Shown here: piece after piece, positions 39,176-49,040 of the stretch
Layout: the number at the start of each line of letters is the position of its first letter
Position numbering within the stretch: the stretch's first letter is position 1
Origin: a virus
DNA: 55,510 nt
Virus record (IMG/VR): IMGVR_UViG_3300035698_002871
Coordinates: 1-55,510 of that record
Reading direction: 5' to 3' (one strand)
The notes under the pieces: model-generated
Seen by the model: the letters and a program-made list of their open reading frames with translations, nothing else
What the model was told of the DNA's origin: nothing
Databases searched by the model: none
Program-made: the position numbers and the translations under genes

Positions 39176-40183
39176 TTATAGGGTTATAGCAGGAAGTCCA
39201 ATAGACGCTGCGTATGGATTCATAATGCCTTCAAAATAAGCTGTCATAGCTGTATTTGAACTTTCAATTGCAACTATCGTCATCTCTGGGAAGTCGCGCT
39301 TGGCAGTAAGGTCTTTAGTATTATGACGATCAAAGTGTTCGATAACATAGATATCATAAGTAGCAGCAACTACCGCATCAACTGGATACGATGGAACTGG
39401 AAACTTAATGAGGTTAGTTACACCAGTGAATCCTAAGCCTCTACGCTCTAGATCTTGTACCAATGCATATGTACCTACACCTGGATCTGGACTTACAGAA
39501 GCAGAGTTAGTAGCAGTTTTAGTACCATTAGTCTCAATGTATCCGTATTGATCAACTCCTACAGTAGCATCAAATCCTAGATCGATAGCTAATTCAAAGT
39601 TTACTTGTCCGTAATCATCAATAAAATTTTTCGTTAAGGCTAAACCTGTAACGCTAATACCACGATCAGCTCCAGTTGTTGTTACTGCAGCTACTGCTTG
39701 ACGAGCAAATTCTGCATCTGCATTCATCTTAGCGACTAGTGCTGTAGCAATCTCTGCTTGTGTTGCAGAAGCATCTGCTGTGTAATGGTAAGAACGTTTG
39801 GCTGGCCTCTTACTCCAGAGTTCTTTATCATGTTTGAATATGATATGTAAAGAATACTCTGTAGAATTAGCAGTGTTAAGTGCGCCAGTAGTTCCGTTAT
39901 AACCTATGTAAGATACCTGCTCAGCAGCTACTGCATATGATTGTCCTTTATACTGGGTGATACTTCCACCATTAATTTTTGCTGACATCTTTGGTGCTTC
40001 ATTTGCACCGGTACCTTGTACTATATAAAAGTCCGAGGCAGACGTGATTGAGTCACCCGCAGTTAAGGGAGTGAATGTGTTATCTAGTACAAGTAGCTCA
40101 CCATTTTCAATATCAGGTAAACCTGTTGCATCTGGTGTTATACTCGCCTTAGCGATAAGCAGTCGATATATGTAATCGTTCAT
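39176..40183 (-). CDS. Putative major virion structural protein
   Basis: 335 residues, mixed alpha/beta, no signal or membrane segment. Contains a conserved-looking HDKELWSKRPAKRSYHYTA segment and a domain with an AEIATALVAKMNADAEFARQ helix that I associate with tube- or sheath-like virion proteins. It lies between the ring-like gene and the decoration candidate, a position held by head or tail structural proteins in related phages. No precise family named. Confidence 0.45.
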   Translation of the reverse strand: MNDYIYRLLIAKASITPDATGLPDIENGELLVLDNTFTPLTAGDSITSASDFYIVQGTGANEAPKMSAKINGGSITQYKGQSYAVAAEQVSYIGYNGTTGALNTANSTEYSLHIIFKHDKELWSKRPAKRSYHYTADASATQAEIATALVAKMNADAEFARQAVAAVTTTGADRGISVTGLALTKNFIDDYGQVNFELAIDLGFDATVGVDQYGYIETNGTKTATNSASVSPDPGVGTYALVQDLERRGLGFTGVTNLIKFPVPSYPVDAVVAATYDIYVIEHFDRHNTKDLTAKRDFPEMTIVAIESSNTAMTAYFEGIMNPYAASIGLPAITL

Positions 40184-40198
40184 TGCTTTTGGGATTAA

Positions 40199-40888
40199 TT
40201 ATTCTTGTTTCTTAAGTTCATTCAACATCATTTGATAGTGCTGATCTGTTTGGGTTGCTCGTGTAGCAGCTGTTACCGCCATCTTCACAACCTCTTGATG
40301 AATATGATCAGAGAGTTCGCAATCCACGGACGAAGATAAGGAGATTCTAACTGGTTTCCTAATATACCGCAAATAGTAATTTGTAGGTATAATAGTGTCT
40401 GTTCCAATAAGTTCTGCTTTGTCCTCATACGAGAGCCTACGTAGCCTCTTAACATTTGGCCTGTTGAATGGATCCCTTTTCACTTTGTTGTAGTCATCGT
40501 GAGTTGTTGGTTTCACTTCACTACGTTTAGTACTAGACTCCCCATTACAATCCGTATAGATTACATCTGCTTCTTCATTTACTGCGAACCAGTAATCAGA
40601 AGGCAAATTAAAAAATAGGCTGTTTGGCTTGTTATTAACTGAGACAGGTAAAGCGGATGTTGTGTAGTTCTTAACTACCATCCGTAAGTCATCAGTACGT
40701 TTTTGAGTTTCCTCAAATGCTTGTCCATGTGCCATAGGTCTCCCTGAGTATCTCAGTTTTATTAGGGCATCTTGTCCTTCTTCGTTCAAGTAGAGATCAA
40801 TTTCTTCCGGTAAGAAGTTAGGATAATTCAATGAGTCCATTTTATCAATAAGACTCTTGAAATAGGCATGCATTTCAGTAGCTGTCAT
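40199..40888 (-). CDS. Head-tail adaptor/ring protein
   Basis: 229 residues. Helical N-terminus (MHAYFKSLIDKMDSLNYPNF, then LPEEIDLYLNEEGQD), a beta-rich middle with FFNLPSDYWFAVNEE, and a terminal helix (DHIHQEVVKMAVTAATRATQ). This arrangement is characteristic of the ring proteins under the portal of crAss-like phages. Its start overlaps the stop of the post-MCP gene by one base (TAATG). Confidence 0.6.
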   Translation of the reverse strand: MTATEMHAYFKSLIDKMDSLNYPNFLPEEIDLYLNEEGQDALIKLRYSGRPMAHGQAFEETQKRTDDLRMVVKNYTTSALPVSVNNKPNSLFFNLPSDYWFAVNEEADVIYTDCNGESSTKRSEVKPTTHDDYNKVKRDPFNRPNVKRLRRLSYEDKAELIGTDTIIPTNYYLRYIRKPVRISLSSSVDCELSDHIHQEVVKMAVTAATRATQTDQHYQMMLNELKKQE

Positions 40889-41760
40889 TAGTATCTGAGT
40901 TTCTTAGCTGCTTCTAGTTGTTCCATTAAATTCAATCGAAGGTCTTGGTTTAGTGGATCATTAAGATATCCAACTGCGGCATCTAAGTCATAGCCGATAT
41001 CTACTGTTCCATGCATATAGTGTCCTCCCTGAATCCTCAAGATATTATTTTGACTAAGGTTATTGAGTAATACTCTAACATCACGATCTGGCATTTTGGC
41101 TATTTTAAGGAACTCCGAAGGGTTCTCTTCCATGGCTTTATACAATTGATTCTTCACTACCTCAGGTTGTGTATGTACAGCTCGATGTCCTAGTAAGTTA
41201 AGGAAATCAATTTGTTCAGCTTGAGACATTTTAGCAAAGTACGATGCTGCTTCAAGTTTATCTTCAATATTCTTATTCTCTGATCTTGCATCTTCGACAA
41301 TGTCGTAGACTACATAATCAGCTTTGGGGGTTGCGTTCAAGCTATTTATAGATTTTGCAACTCGTCTAGACTGTTGTGCTAATCTTAAATTAATAACATC
41401 GACTGCTATTCCCATATCAAGAATTGTATCTTTCTCTCCTAACCGAAATACATGATCTTTCCAAAAGTCTGAGCTAGAGTGAAGTTCACCATTTGGTAAC
41501 CTCATTGCTTGCTCAAGCGTTCGTTGTTCATCTTCTGTTAGTCCTGTTTGATATCCACCCCTACCTTTTTGGGCAATGATAGTATCCTGACATTTTGGAA
41601 ATCTGTGAAAACCTGACCACGTGTTTCTCGCAAGTGGGCGGATGATAACTTTTTTTCCAACTATTAGTAATTGTGTAACTTGTTTAACACCAGTAGAAGG
41701 AGAAGACTCTGTTGCCTTCTCTTTCGTTACTGATGGTTTGTTTTGAGATTTCTCGCTCAT
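40888..41760 (-). CDS. Conserved post-capsid virion protein
   Basis: 290 residues. The Ser/Thr/Lys-rich N-terminus (1-30) is probably disordered; the rest is helical with a short basic beta region near 30-60. A protein of this size regularly follows the MCP in crAss-like phages. It begins ten bases after the MCP stop. It may be part of the head or a head-tail joining factor. No enzymatic motif. Confidence 0.5.
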   Translation of the reverse strand: MSEKSQNKPSVTKEKATESSPSTGVKQVTQLLIVGKKVIIRPLARNTWSGFHRFPKCQDTIIAQKGRGGYQTGLTEDEQRTLEQAMRLPNGELHSSSDFWKDHVFRLGEKDTILDMGIAVDVINLRLAQQSRRVAKSINSLNATPKADYVVYDIVEDARSENKNIEDKLEAASYFAKMSQAEQIDFLNLLGHRAVHTQPEVVKNQLYKAMEENPSEFLKIAKMPDRDVRVLLNNLSQNNILRIQGGHYMHGTVDIGYDLDAAVGYLNDPLNQDLRLNLMEQLEAAKKLRY

Positions 41761-41769
41761 GTTTTTATA

Positions 41770-43230
41770 TTATCCTTTAACTGCAGTGCAAATTAATTCA
41801 CCACAAGCCATTGGGTTTTTAATCATAATACCACATTCAGTAAGCATGTGTACTGCAAATCCGTCCTCGTTGTTAGAACGCATTGTGCTCACGCTGTCTG
41901 CTGTGTTACCGAAAGGATCGATAGAACCGGCTGTATGCCACATAACATTTTCAGAGTCTTTCTTATAGACCTTCTGAATGTTAGACTCTCCACCATGTAC
42001 GCCAAAATCCAAGATAGTGAACCTATAAGATTCAATCGGACGGTTAGTTTTATAGTGAAGTTGACGGTTAGATACAGTATCATCATAAAGCGGTAAGTGC
42101 TTCAAAGTAATACGTGTACCATTCAAACCTTCGTAAGTCTTAAACTGACCTCCTAAAGATAGAGACTGACCAGAGCCAGTAACAAACTTAGAGTCTACCA
42201 GTGTATATTGAGCTGCTGCATTCTTCATCGCATTGTCAAACTCGGCAAAACCAAATTCTCCTGTGAAGCAAACAAAGTCTCTTGACGCTTCAGGTGCGAT
42301 GTTATATGACAAGTCAATCATAAACTCACGGATGATACTTTCTGTTAATTCTGTGTAGTAACGCTTATGCGCTGGAGCAATTTGCTCACGAATACCTGCA
42401 CCTTCAAAGACTGGAAGTTGGTTGTTACCAAGCATGTTAGTCTGACCCTGGGCATTAGAAGAGTAAGTAGAATACCACAATGAGCGTTCCATCTCTTTAT
42501 ACCATTGTGCCATAGCTTCCCACTCAGCATAACGTAACCATAATTCAGTATCTTTTTCAGATTTAGGATCTTTCAACTTAATGATCATTACATCAGTTGC
42601 AGCTGAACGAGAGATAGTGTAACTCTTACGAAGTGTCGTAAGGTGATTACGCATCTTGAACGGAGAGCTGAAGTGAGTCTGTCCACCAATTGAAAGTTCT
42701 GGTACTGTGGTGTACTCTTTAGAAAGTTCACGTCCAGCTTCTACAAGAGAAGGATCAATGAAAGAAGTTTCATCTGGATTAGTAGAACGAAGTTCAAGGA
42801 TATACCCATCACCATCAAAAAGAGGATCACTCATAACACGTACACGATAATCACGATCATCAAGTACAAGTACTTCTTGAGCTGCGAACCATTTCTCTGC
42901 AACCTTCACACGGAACGTAGTTCCATTAAGTCCAGGAGTTACACCGCCGTCTCCGAAGTTTCCTATAATTGTAATTGCTTTTTCATCGTCGCCTTGTAGC
43001 ATCCATTCGTACTCGCGATTGCCTACTTCCATTTTACGTCCCATACCATCGGTAAGATACATCATTGGAAAAAGGCCTGCGCTACCCCAGATGCGGGCTA
43101 CAACTGAACTGATAAGTTCTGGTTGCGTTAAATACATAGAACTAAGGTGACCTTGGACAGTAAGTCCAGCATGCCATTTAGTTTTATATAGTTGTAGGTT
43201 GTTTAGACCTAAATTAGCTATTGCTGCCAT
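41770..43230 (-). CDS. Major capsid protein
   Basis: 486 residues, the typical length for crAss-like HK97-fold capsid proteins. It starts MAAIANLGLNNLQLYKTKWH and has features recalled from that family: an early GHLSSMYLTQPELIS helix, MKNAAAQYTLVDSK, and a C-terminal region ending in MLTECGIMIKNPMACGE. It follows the scaffold-like gene by 24 A/T-rich bases with no Shine-Dalgarno sequence. Gene order (TerL, portal, scaffold-like, MCP) supports the call strongly. Confidence 0.85.
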   Translation of the reverse strand: MAAIANLGLNNLQLYKTKWHAGLTVQGHLSSMYLTQPELISSVVARIWGSAGLFPMMYLTDGMGRKMEVGNREYEWMLQGDDEKAITIIGNFGDGGVTPGLNGTTFRVKVAEKWFAAQEVLVLDDRDYRVRVMSDPLFDGDGYILELRSTNPDETSFIDPSLVEAGRELSKEYTTVPELSIGGQTHFSSPFKMRNHLTTLRKSYTISRSAATDVMIIKLKDPKSEKDTELWLRYAEWEAMAQWYKEMERSLWYSTYSSNAQGQTNMLGNNQLPVFEGAGIREQIAPAHKRYYTELTESIIREFMIDLSYNIAPEASRDFVCFTGEFGFAEFDNAMKNAAAQYTLVDSKFVTGSGQSLSLGGQFKTYEGLNGTRITLKHLPLYDDTVSNRQLHYKTNRPIESYRFTILDFGVHGGESNIQKVYKKDSENVMWHTAGSIDPFGNTADSVSTMRSNNEDGFAVHMLTECGIMIKNPMACGELICTAVKG

Positions 43231-43254
43231 TCATATATTATTATTTATTATTGA

Positions 43255-44394
43255 TTAAGTTTTTCCTAACCAACTTCTAAGTACACTTTCATCTACTCCT
43301 TTTGCCTTCTCTTCTTTCTTAGGTTTACTAGATCCTTTTAATCCATCTCGTTTGTCTGTGAAGTTTCCAAGGTTTGCTCTCAAGTTGTTCGTGACTTCCG
43401 TCGAAACACCTTTAGATAGGGCAGTGAAATCAAAATTAATGTGATACAGATAAGCCATCAATAGCTGTTTTTCAGGATCTTGAGAATCTTTCTGTAATTG
43501 GGTTAAACCTGATTTCTTATCTGGACTAACCATGTAATCAATAAATTGGCGTTTAGTTTTATCAGTTAAAGAGAATCCTCCAATTTCCTTTCGCTTTGTA
43601 ACGTCTTCAGAAATCTGTGTTACAGTTTCTTTGCGTTGCTCTGCTCTAGCTTGTTTATGCTTCTCTTCGTCTAATGTTAAATTTTCACGCTCCTTTATCT
43701 GTCTTTTTGTGCCACGTGCTTTTGCACGTTTAGCTTGAGCTTCTAGTACTCCGCTTTCAGTATATGTATCAAGTAACTCTTTGATAGATGCTTCATCGTC
43801 GCCATCTGCTCTAAGGTCTTCTTCGACTAGTACTCTTTGGAGAGCTTCATTCTCTTCTATGAGTTCATTTGTCAATTGTTCATAATCTCTTTTAGAATAA
43901 GCTTCTATAAAAGTAGCAGGGTTACCTCCTGCCTCTAAATATTCTAAATACTTTTTAGAGACTCCAGATTCAAACTTATCTTTATAAGCTTCTACTTTCT
44001 TACTAACTGCGTAGGTAATTGCTTCTTGTAGATACTCTGGATCTGTTGCTTCTAATTCTGTTTCAAATCCATCAATGTCAAAAGCTCCTAAATCTTCAAA
44101 GTGTTTAACCACTCCTTCAAAATTTGGTGCGTCGTCTGGGTCAGGTTCATCAGAGTCTACTGGATCTACTGGTGGTACAGGGTCGGCTGGATCTGGATCT
44201 GGATCTGGATCAATTGGATCTGCAGGATCAGGTTCTACTGGGTCCACAGGATCCACAGGTAAGACAACTGGATCATCTATTGTATCAATAGGATTGATTT
44301 CTACTACTGGTTCTAGTCCTTCCATTGAAGGTACTAGTTGAACAGGAATTTGTCCTGTATCACCATCTTTTGTTCTATTATCTTTAATTGCCAT
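43255..44394 (-). CDS. Scaffold-like capsid assembly protein with Pro-Asp repeat
   Basis: The start is set at ATG 44394 (MAIKDNRTK; 379 residues) because the -7 element ends five bases upstream and includes the region of the earlier possible start. Residues about 30-95 are a low-complexity repeat of Asp, Pro and Val (PVDPVDPVEPDPADPIDPDP and similar). Then come acidic coiled-coil helices with EEKHKQARAEQRKE. Acidic, extended and helical proteins encoded between portal and MCP are usually scaffolds. No protease motif was seen. It has its own promoter. Confidence 0.6.
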   Translation of the reverse strand: MAIKDNRTKDGDTGQIPVQLVPSMEGLEPVVEINPIDTIDDPVVLPVDPVDPVEPDPADPIDPDPDPDPADPVPPVDPVDSDEPDPDDAPNFEGVVKHFEDLGAFDIDGFETELEATDPEYLQEAITYAVSKKVEAYKDKFESGVSKKYLEYLEAGGNPATFIEAYSKRDYEQLTNELIEENEALQRVLVEEDLRADGDDEASIKELLDTYTESGVLEAQAKRAKARGTKRQIKERENLTLDEEKHKQARAEQRKETVTQISEDVTKRKEIGGFSLTDKTKRQFIDYMVSPDKKSGLTQLQKDSQDPEKQLLMAYLYHINFDFTALSKGVSTEVTNNLRANLGNFTDKRDGLKGSSKPKKEEKAKGVDESVLRSWLGKT

Positions 44395-44399
44395 GGGTA

Positions 44400-44431
44400 C
44401 AAAATTACATTTGTTGTTCTGTATGAACAAA
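44400..44431 (-). promoter_or_regulatory. Bacteroidota-type promoter before the scaffold and capsid genes
   Basis: Minus strand TTTG (44431-44428), 20-base spacer, TAATTTTG (44407-44400), then five bases and ATG at 44394. Both -33 and -7 elements match the Bacteroidota primary sigma-factor consensus. The predicted transcript begins at or within a base or two of the ATG, so translation would be leaderless. It gives the scaffold and MCP a dedicated start separate from the portal. Confidence 0.75.
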
Positions 44432-44474
44432 TATGTTCATAGTTATATGTTAAATTACCTCTTTCCCTTATAGC

Positions 44475-46859
44475 TTATTTGGAAGGGCGGGGAGTTGGTT
44501 TATTAGCTACTTTACGCTTAATTGCTAACTCTTGGTTCTTTAAACCTAAATCTTGTGTTAGTTTTTTACGTTGTAACTCTAAAGCACTTTTCTTAAGTTT
44601 AGTATCATCATTCGCTTTCTTCTTATCTAGTTCTAGTTTAGCTCTAGCAATTGGATCTTCTCCTTCTTCTCCTTGTTCTTCAGGTACATTTCCTGATTGT
44701 TTAAGAAGTTCAAGTTCAATCTTGTTCTGACGATCTAACTTATTTTCATTATTATCATTGTCTATCTTCATCTTCTCCCAATCTTGCATTTGTTTCTGGA
44801 GGGCTTGGGCTTGTTCACCTTGTTGCTTCTGCATAGATTGTTCGTATTCTTTACGATTCTCTTCTGCAGTTACAAGAGAATTTTTGATTGTAGACATATT
44901 ATCTGATACCATTATAGTAGCAACCTCAGCTGCAGAGATCTTATCATTCTGTAACATCGCTTGTGCTAAGCCTCTCATGGTTTCAATTGCTCTTGTATCT
45001 TTAGTAGTATTACTTACAAAGATTCCGTACTCACATGTAGCGAACTCACCAGGGTCTAGGTTAAGCATGGTGCGGCCTATGTCGTCGGATACAAAATTTA
45101 TCTTCTTTCCGTCTTTCCATGCGATACGAGATGCATCGATTAGGGCTTCTAGAACTTGCTTCTTACATTCGTTATGTTTGTGGAACCAATACTCAGTGAT
45201 ATGAGCAGACTGTTGGATACTACGTTCTACGTTTCCTACAAGTTCAGATGCCATTGATTGGCCTTCACGTTGTCTTGATACTCCTACTAGTCTTCCTAGA
45301 TTATCTTCCAAGTTACTTATAAGGTCAATATAGAAATTGATCTGTGACCCAGTGGTCATATCCACAGATGTGAATTGATTGAAAGCTGAACGTTCTCCAT
45401 CCTGTCCTTCTTCAAATGAGTTGATAAATGCAATACCCATGGCGTCTAAGTAGTACATCCACTTGTCAAGGTCCCAGCCTTTAGAAAGAGGAATTTGTGC
45501 TAGATCGACAACCATTGGTTTACCCTTGTCTTTTGCCATGAGGTTCTCCACTCTAAAGTATGCGATATCTATGAGGTACTGGGTAGTCTTCATTCTCTCT
45601 ACTATAGAGACTGATTCAGAATTCATAGCATTGTAGATCTTTCCTACGTAAGAACTCTTACATTTAGAAGGGTTATCCATCGATCTACGTTGGTTCTCTT
45701 TTGCTTGTATCCTTACATAGATGTCATCGTGTATCTTAGTAGTAGTCCAGTATTCTTTAATCCAATGTATCTCTGCTTCATAATCATCGAATCTCCATAC
45801 TCCCTTATCTTTCACAGCGTACTCTGGTAGTTCAAAAGTCTCGTCTGCTAGTTCAGTAATCTTTCGCCCTGTTTGTTCATCAGTAGTTGTAATAAAGAAC
45901 ACCTTACGGAAAGAAGCCCATTCATATATGGTTACACTGATTAATCCATTACGATTCTCTGGTTTTGTATATCTTGATTCAGAGGAGTACTCTGCAGCAG
46001 ATCTGATTAGAACTTTCATTCCATCATACATTCCTGGCCCATCCGAACCAAATCCTGAACCTGTACTATTTAGATCTTCTAATTTTTTTATTTGTGTGTC
46101 TGTCAGTTCCGAGTGGAACTCATCGATTATAGATGCTAGAGTTAGATGTCTTTCTTCTATGATAGCTGATGCTTCGTCGACATTATCTATGTCAGGATCT
46201 AGTACTACTGTGATATCCAGTGGGTTAGCTACTCTTATGACTGGTTGCCCTTCTATAATACCAACCCAGTACAGTTCTTCTCCTGCTATTAAAGCATGCT
46301 TAAACCCTTCATTGAACTTTTCTACTATGCGTTGTTCCTGCATTAAATAGTTTACAGCTTGCTGTCCATTACGTTCTCTTATATCTTGGTAGCTATAACG
46401 AACATACTTCTGCATTTCTTTAAGTCCATCTTCATCTTTAGTTCCTAACATGTACTCACGTAAAGATCCCATAATTAGTTTCTGTTGCTCTCTTTCTAAT
46501 GAAGATGTAGCATCAGGGTTAGTTGAGATAACTCTAAAGTTAAAGGGGCGATTAATCTCTTCTCCTAATAATAGAGATATTTTAGGACTGATGAAATCAT
46601 AGTGTTTTAAATCTGCAGGTAACTCTTCTTCTTTAAACCCGTAGGGGTTAGTTACATACTCAAAGTCGGCTCTATTTAAGATACCATTGAATAAGTTATA
46701 ACAAATTGCTTTATTCTCTTTGGATCCTCTACCGTTAAAGTTACTACTTTCGGTTAAACCGTCTAGTTCATTACAAACTTCTTTAGCCCAAGTCTTTGTC
46801 TTTCTGGTCTTAGGCAGCTTTTGTCGGGGTCCGTCTATCTTTCCTGTAATCTGTTTCAT
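44475..46859 (-). CDS. Portal protein
   Basis: 794 residues. An early LFNGILNRADFEYVTNPYG motif and IRVANPLDITVVLDPDIDN, with a long helical body, are typical of large crAss-like portal proteins. The last 120 residues are Gln/Lys-rich coiled coil (QKQQGEQAQALQKQMQDW), fitting a barrel extension into the capsid. It lies 57 bases after TerL with its own promoter. Forms the dodecameric vertex through which DNA is packaged and ejected. Confidence 0.85.
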   Translation of the reverse strand: MKQITGKIDGPRQKLPKTRKTKTWAKEVCNELDGLTESSNFNGRGSKENKAICYNLFNGILNRADFEYVTNPYGFKEEELPADLKHYDFISPKISLLLGEEINRPFNFRVISTNPDATSSLEREQQKLIMGSLREYMLGTKDEDGLKEMQKYVRYSYQDIRERNGQQAVNYLMQEQRIVEKFNEGFKHALIAGEELYWVGIIEGQPVIRVANPLDITVVLDPDIDNVDEASAIIEERHLTLASIIDEFHSELTDTQIKKLEDLNSTGSGFGSDGPGMYDGMKVLIRSAAEYSSESRYTKPENRNGLISVTIYEWASFRKVFFITTTDEQTGRKITELADETFELPEYAVKDKGVWRFDDYEAEIHWIKEYWTTTKIHDDIYVRIQAKENQRRSMDNPSKCKSSYVGKIYNAMNSESVSIVERMKTTQYLIDIAYFRVENLMAKDKGKPMVVDLAQIPLSKGWDLDKWMYYLDAMGIAFINSFEEGQDGERSAFNQFTSVDMTTGSQINFYIDLISNLEDNLGRLVGVSRQREGQSMASELVGNVERSIQQSAHITEYWFHKHNECKKQVLEALIDASRIAWKDGKKINFVSDDIGRTMLNLDPGEFATCEYGIFVSNTTKDTRAIETMRGLAQAMLQNDKISAAEVATIMVSDNMSTIKNSLVTAEENRKEYEQSMQKQQGEQAQALQKQMQDWEKMKIDNDNNENKLDRQNKIELELLKQSGNVPEEQGEEGEDPIARAKLELDKKKANDDTKLKKSALELQRKKLTQDLGLKNQELAIKRKVANKPTPRPSK

Positions 46860-46879
46860 CTATCAATGTTTACAATTTG

Positions 46880-46911
46880 CAAATCTATAACATTAGCACT
46901 ACATTTCCAAA
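46880..46911 (-). promoter_or_regulatory. Bacteroidota-type promoter before the portal gene
   Basis: Minus strand TTTG (46911-46908), 20-base spacer, TAGATTTG (46887-46880), then a 20-base leader to ATG 46859. Both elements match the Bacteroidota consensus. It lies in the only gap between TerL and portal. Confidence 0.7.
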
Positions 46912-46916
46912 TAGAG

Positions 46917-49040
46917 TTACCGTCTATTCTTCTTAAATAGCTTCCTATTAGAACTTAATAAGCCTGTATTGAATATATCGTCCCTAGTATTAGCTACTGA
47001 TTTTGCAGTTATCTCTTGTCTTTCTTTCATGTATAATGCAACTAGAATCATAGCTATCGCTCTGTCATAGTTACCATCTTTAGGGTCATACGCAATAAGC
47101 TCTTGCAGTAAAGGTATAGAACGAATAGTATGTAAATTAAGTATAGGGGTACCATCTTCATTCTGTCCTCGTTCTTCTAGTAACCAATCTCTTAAATACA
47201 TTTCACCATCACGTTTAATCGCTTCTGGCATGTGTATACCAAATCCCCTGTGTACTTTAGAATTCTTAATACTCTTCTCTATAATTCCCGGCTGTTCTGC
47301 AAGAATGTACAGACATTTCTTAGCTCTAAAATAAGTCATCATACCTTTAAGCTGGTTCTCATACAGAGTCTTAGCACCATAGTATATCAATAACTTACGT
47401 ACATTCTCATAATATTCTTCTGCCATCCTAGGACGTCCAGTATACTCTGCTACTACTATGTTGTAGGTTTGATCAAAGCTTTGGAATGTCTTATAAATAA
47501 TAGTAGAACCCAGTGACATCGTTGTAGAATCATCTTGGTCATAAGGGTCAGTTCCTGCTATATATAGTCCAGGTGGGGTCTTGTTATTAAAATCCTTATA
47601 AGGGTGTTCCCATATAACAATAGCTCCTGTATTATCTTCATTGTGTTCGTGAGGGAACTTTTCTATAGGTTTAATCCTAGTAGGTGAGAATTTAAGTCCT
47701 TCATTTCCCCATACTAATTCTCCTGATGAGTATACTCTAAGATCCTTATCAGTTTCAAGTCTACCTAGCTGCTCGTTAAGTTCAGCTGTTGGAAACTTAT
47801 TACCTGACGTACGAAGGAAAGCTTCCCTTGGAGTCTTTGGATACTGAGTAATAAACTTCTCCCATGATACCTGACTACCACCTGCATCACGTTTAGCCTT
47901 ACGTTCAAGGTCCAGATAGATTTCAGCAAACTTCCTATTGGAGTTTCCATCCTCATCTACCATTTGTACTGCCACTTGTGGTTCATCCTTATATTGGTCT
48001 AGATCCTCTAGCCCCCTATAAAGTTCTGGCATGTAGTGTATTGACTTAGGTACAATGATTTCACCTGGCTTGTACCACATGTCATCAATAAATAGTCCAC
48101 ACTGCGTTCCTCTTCTACCCTCATCCCATATATTATCAAATGGTCTTAGGTTATAACGAATAGGGTTATCAAACATAGCAGCAAAATCTGCTGTGCCTCC
48201 TTCCATGTCTCCACCAGTTCCAAATATAATAGGCATTCCAATCATATTGGCACCATCCATAAAGGTTGGTTGAGTTACTCCCCACGTTTCCAATAGGTTA
48301 GGCCACTTACCAGCTTCCTCAAATAAGAAGAGACTTGCTTTCTTTCCAATCGCATTAGAGAAGTTATCCTTAAAAGTAAGACTATATACTTGAGAGTTAG
48401 TTCCTCTCCATATCTTAGTACCATCTTCCTTAGTAACTTGCCATCTAGCTTCTATGAAGTCATGACGATCTGGATCACGTCTCTTCCGGAATGCTGTATG
48501 CTCGTTAACAAAGTTGAGCATTGTAAGAGTCATGTCCATGGTAAGCTTAGCCAATACTTTTAAGTAAGCTCCTATGATACTTGTACTTGCTCTTTCAAAC
48601 GTATACATGTGTGCACATAACGCAGCGTTCTTATAGGAGAATCCTTTACGTCTAGACTTCGCTACAATCATACCCTGGTTATTATTCCAAGCATTTTCTA
48701 TCTCTTGGAAGTAATAGAAGTCCATATCTAAGAACCTAGGAAACATCAAACGAGTTGTGTTTCTTCCATTGACTTCCGTTGTAGCTTTAATCTGTGTAAA
48801 GTTCAAATAGAAGTAGTGGCGTCCTGTTATATGAACGCCAGCAACTATATGTCCTTCTGTGCATCTCCTACGTTGCTCATCCCAGTACTCCTTGTATGTT
48901 ATAGTACCTTCTGGTGCATTAGTATAGTATCCGTACTTAAGGAAGTTTAAAGCCTCCCTAGAGTACTCTCTAGTATTCATAAAAGTTGGAAGTATCTGAA
49001 GCCTATTTAGCTCCAGCCTCTTACTTACTATCTGTGCCAT
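46917..49040 (-). CDS. terL: Terminase large subunit
   Basis: 707 residues. ATPase motifs: a Walker-A-like AKSRRKGFSYK at 127-137 and Walker B LFLFEEAG at about 237-244. C-terminal RNase H-like nuclease half begins with YIAGTDPYDQDD and ends near YDRAIAMILVALY. This is the DNA-packaging motor and headful nuclease. Length and motif spacing fit crAss-like terminases. It overlaps the 97-residue gene by 20 bases. The small subunit is not obvious; the 175-residue coiled-coil protein upstream is one candidate. Confidence 0.92.
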   Translation of the reverse strand: MAQIVSKRLELNRLQILPTFMNTREYSREALNFLKYGYYTNAPEGTITYKEYWDEQRRRCTEGHIVAGVHITGRHYFYLNFTQIKATTEVNGRNTTRLMFPRFLDMDFYYFQEIENAWNNNQGMIVAKSRRKGFSYKNAALCAHMYTFERASTSIIGAYLKVLAKLTMDMTLTMLNFVNEHTAFRKRRDPDRHDFIEARWQVTKEDGTKIWRGTNSQVYSLTFKDNFSNAIGKKASLFLFEEAGKWPNLLETWGVTQPTFMDGANMIGMPIIFGTGGDMEGGTADFAAMFDNPIRYNLRPFDNIWDEGRRGTQCGLFIDDMWYKPGEIIVPKSIHYMPELYRGLEDLDQYKDEPQVAVQMVDEDGNSNRKFAEIYLDLERKAKRDAGGSQVSWEKFITQYPKTPREAFLRTSGNKFPTAELNEQLGRLETDKDLRVYSSGELVWGNEGLKFSPTRIKPIEKFPHEHNEDNTGAIVIWEHPYKDFNNKTPPGLYIAGTDPYDQDDSTTMSLGSTIIYKTFQSFDQTYNIVVAEYTGRPRMAEEYYENVRKLLIYYGAKTLYENQLKGMMTYFRAKKCLYILAEQPGIIEKSIKNSKVHRGFGIHMPEAIKRDGEMYLRDWLLEERGQNEDGTPILNLHTIRSIPLLQELIAYDPKDGNYDRAIAMILVALYMKERQEITAKSVANTRDDIFNTGLLSSNRKLFKKNRR

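Noticed and set aside
44160-44260. Repeats at the scaffold-like gene as a CRISPR array or origin iterons
   Set aside because: Units are short, contiguous and in frame with a Pro-Asp coding repeat; no spacers.
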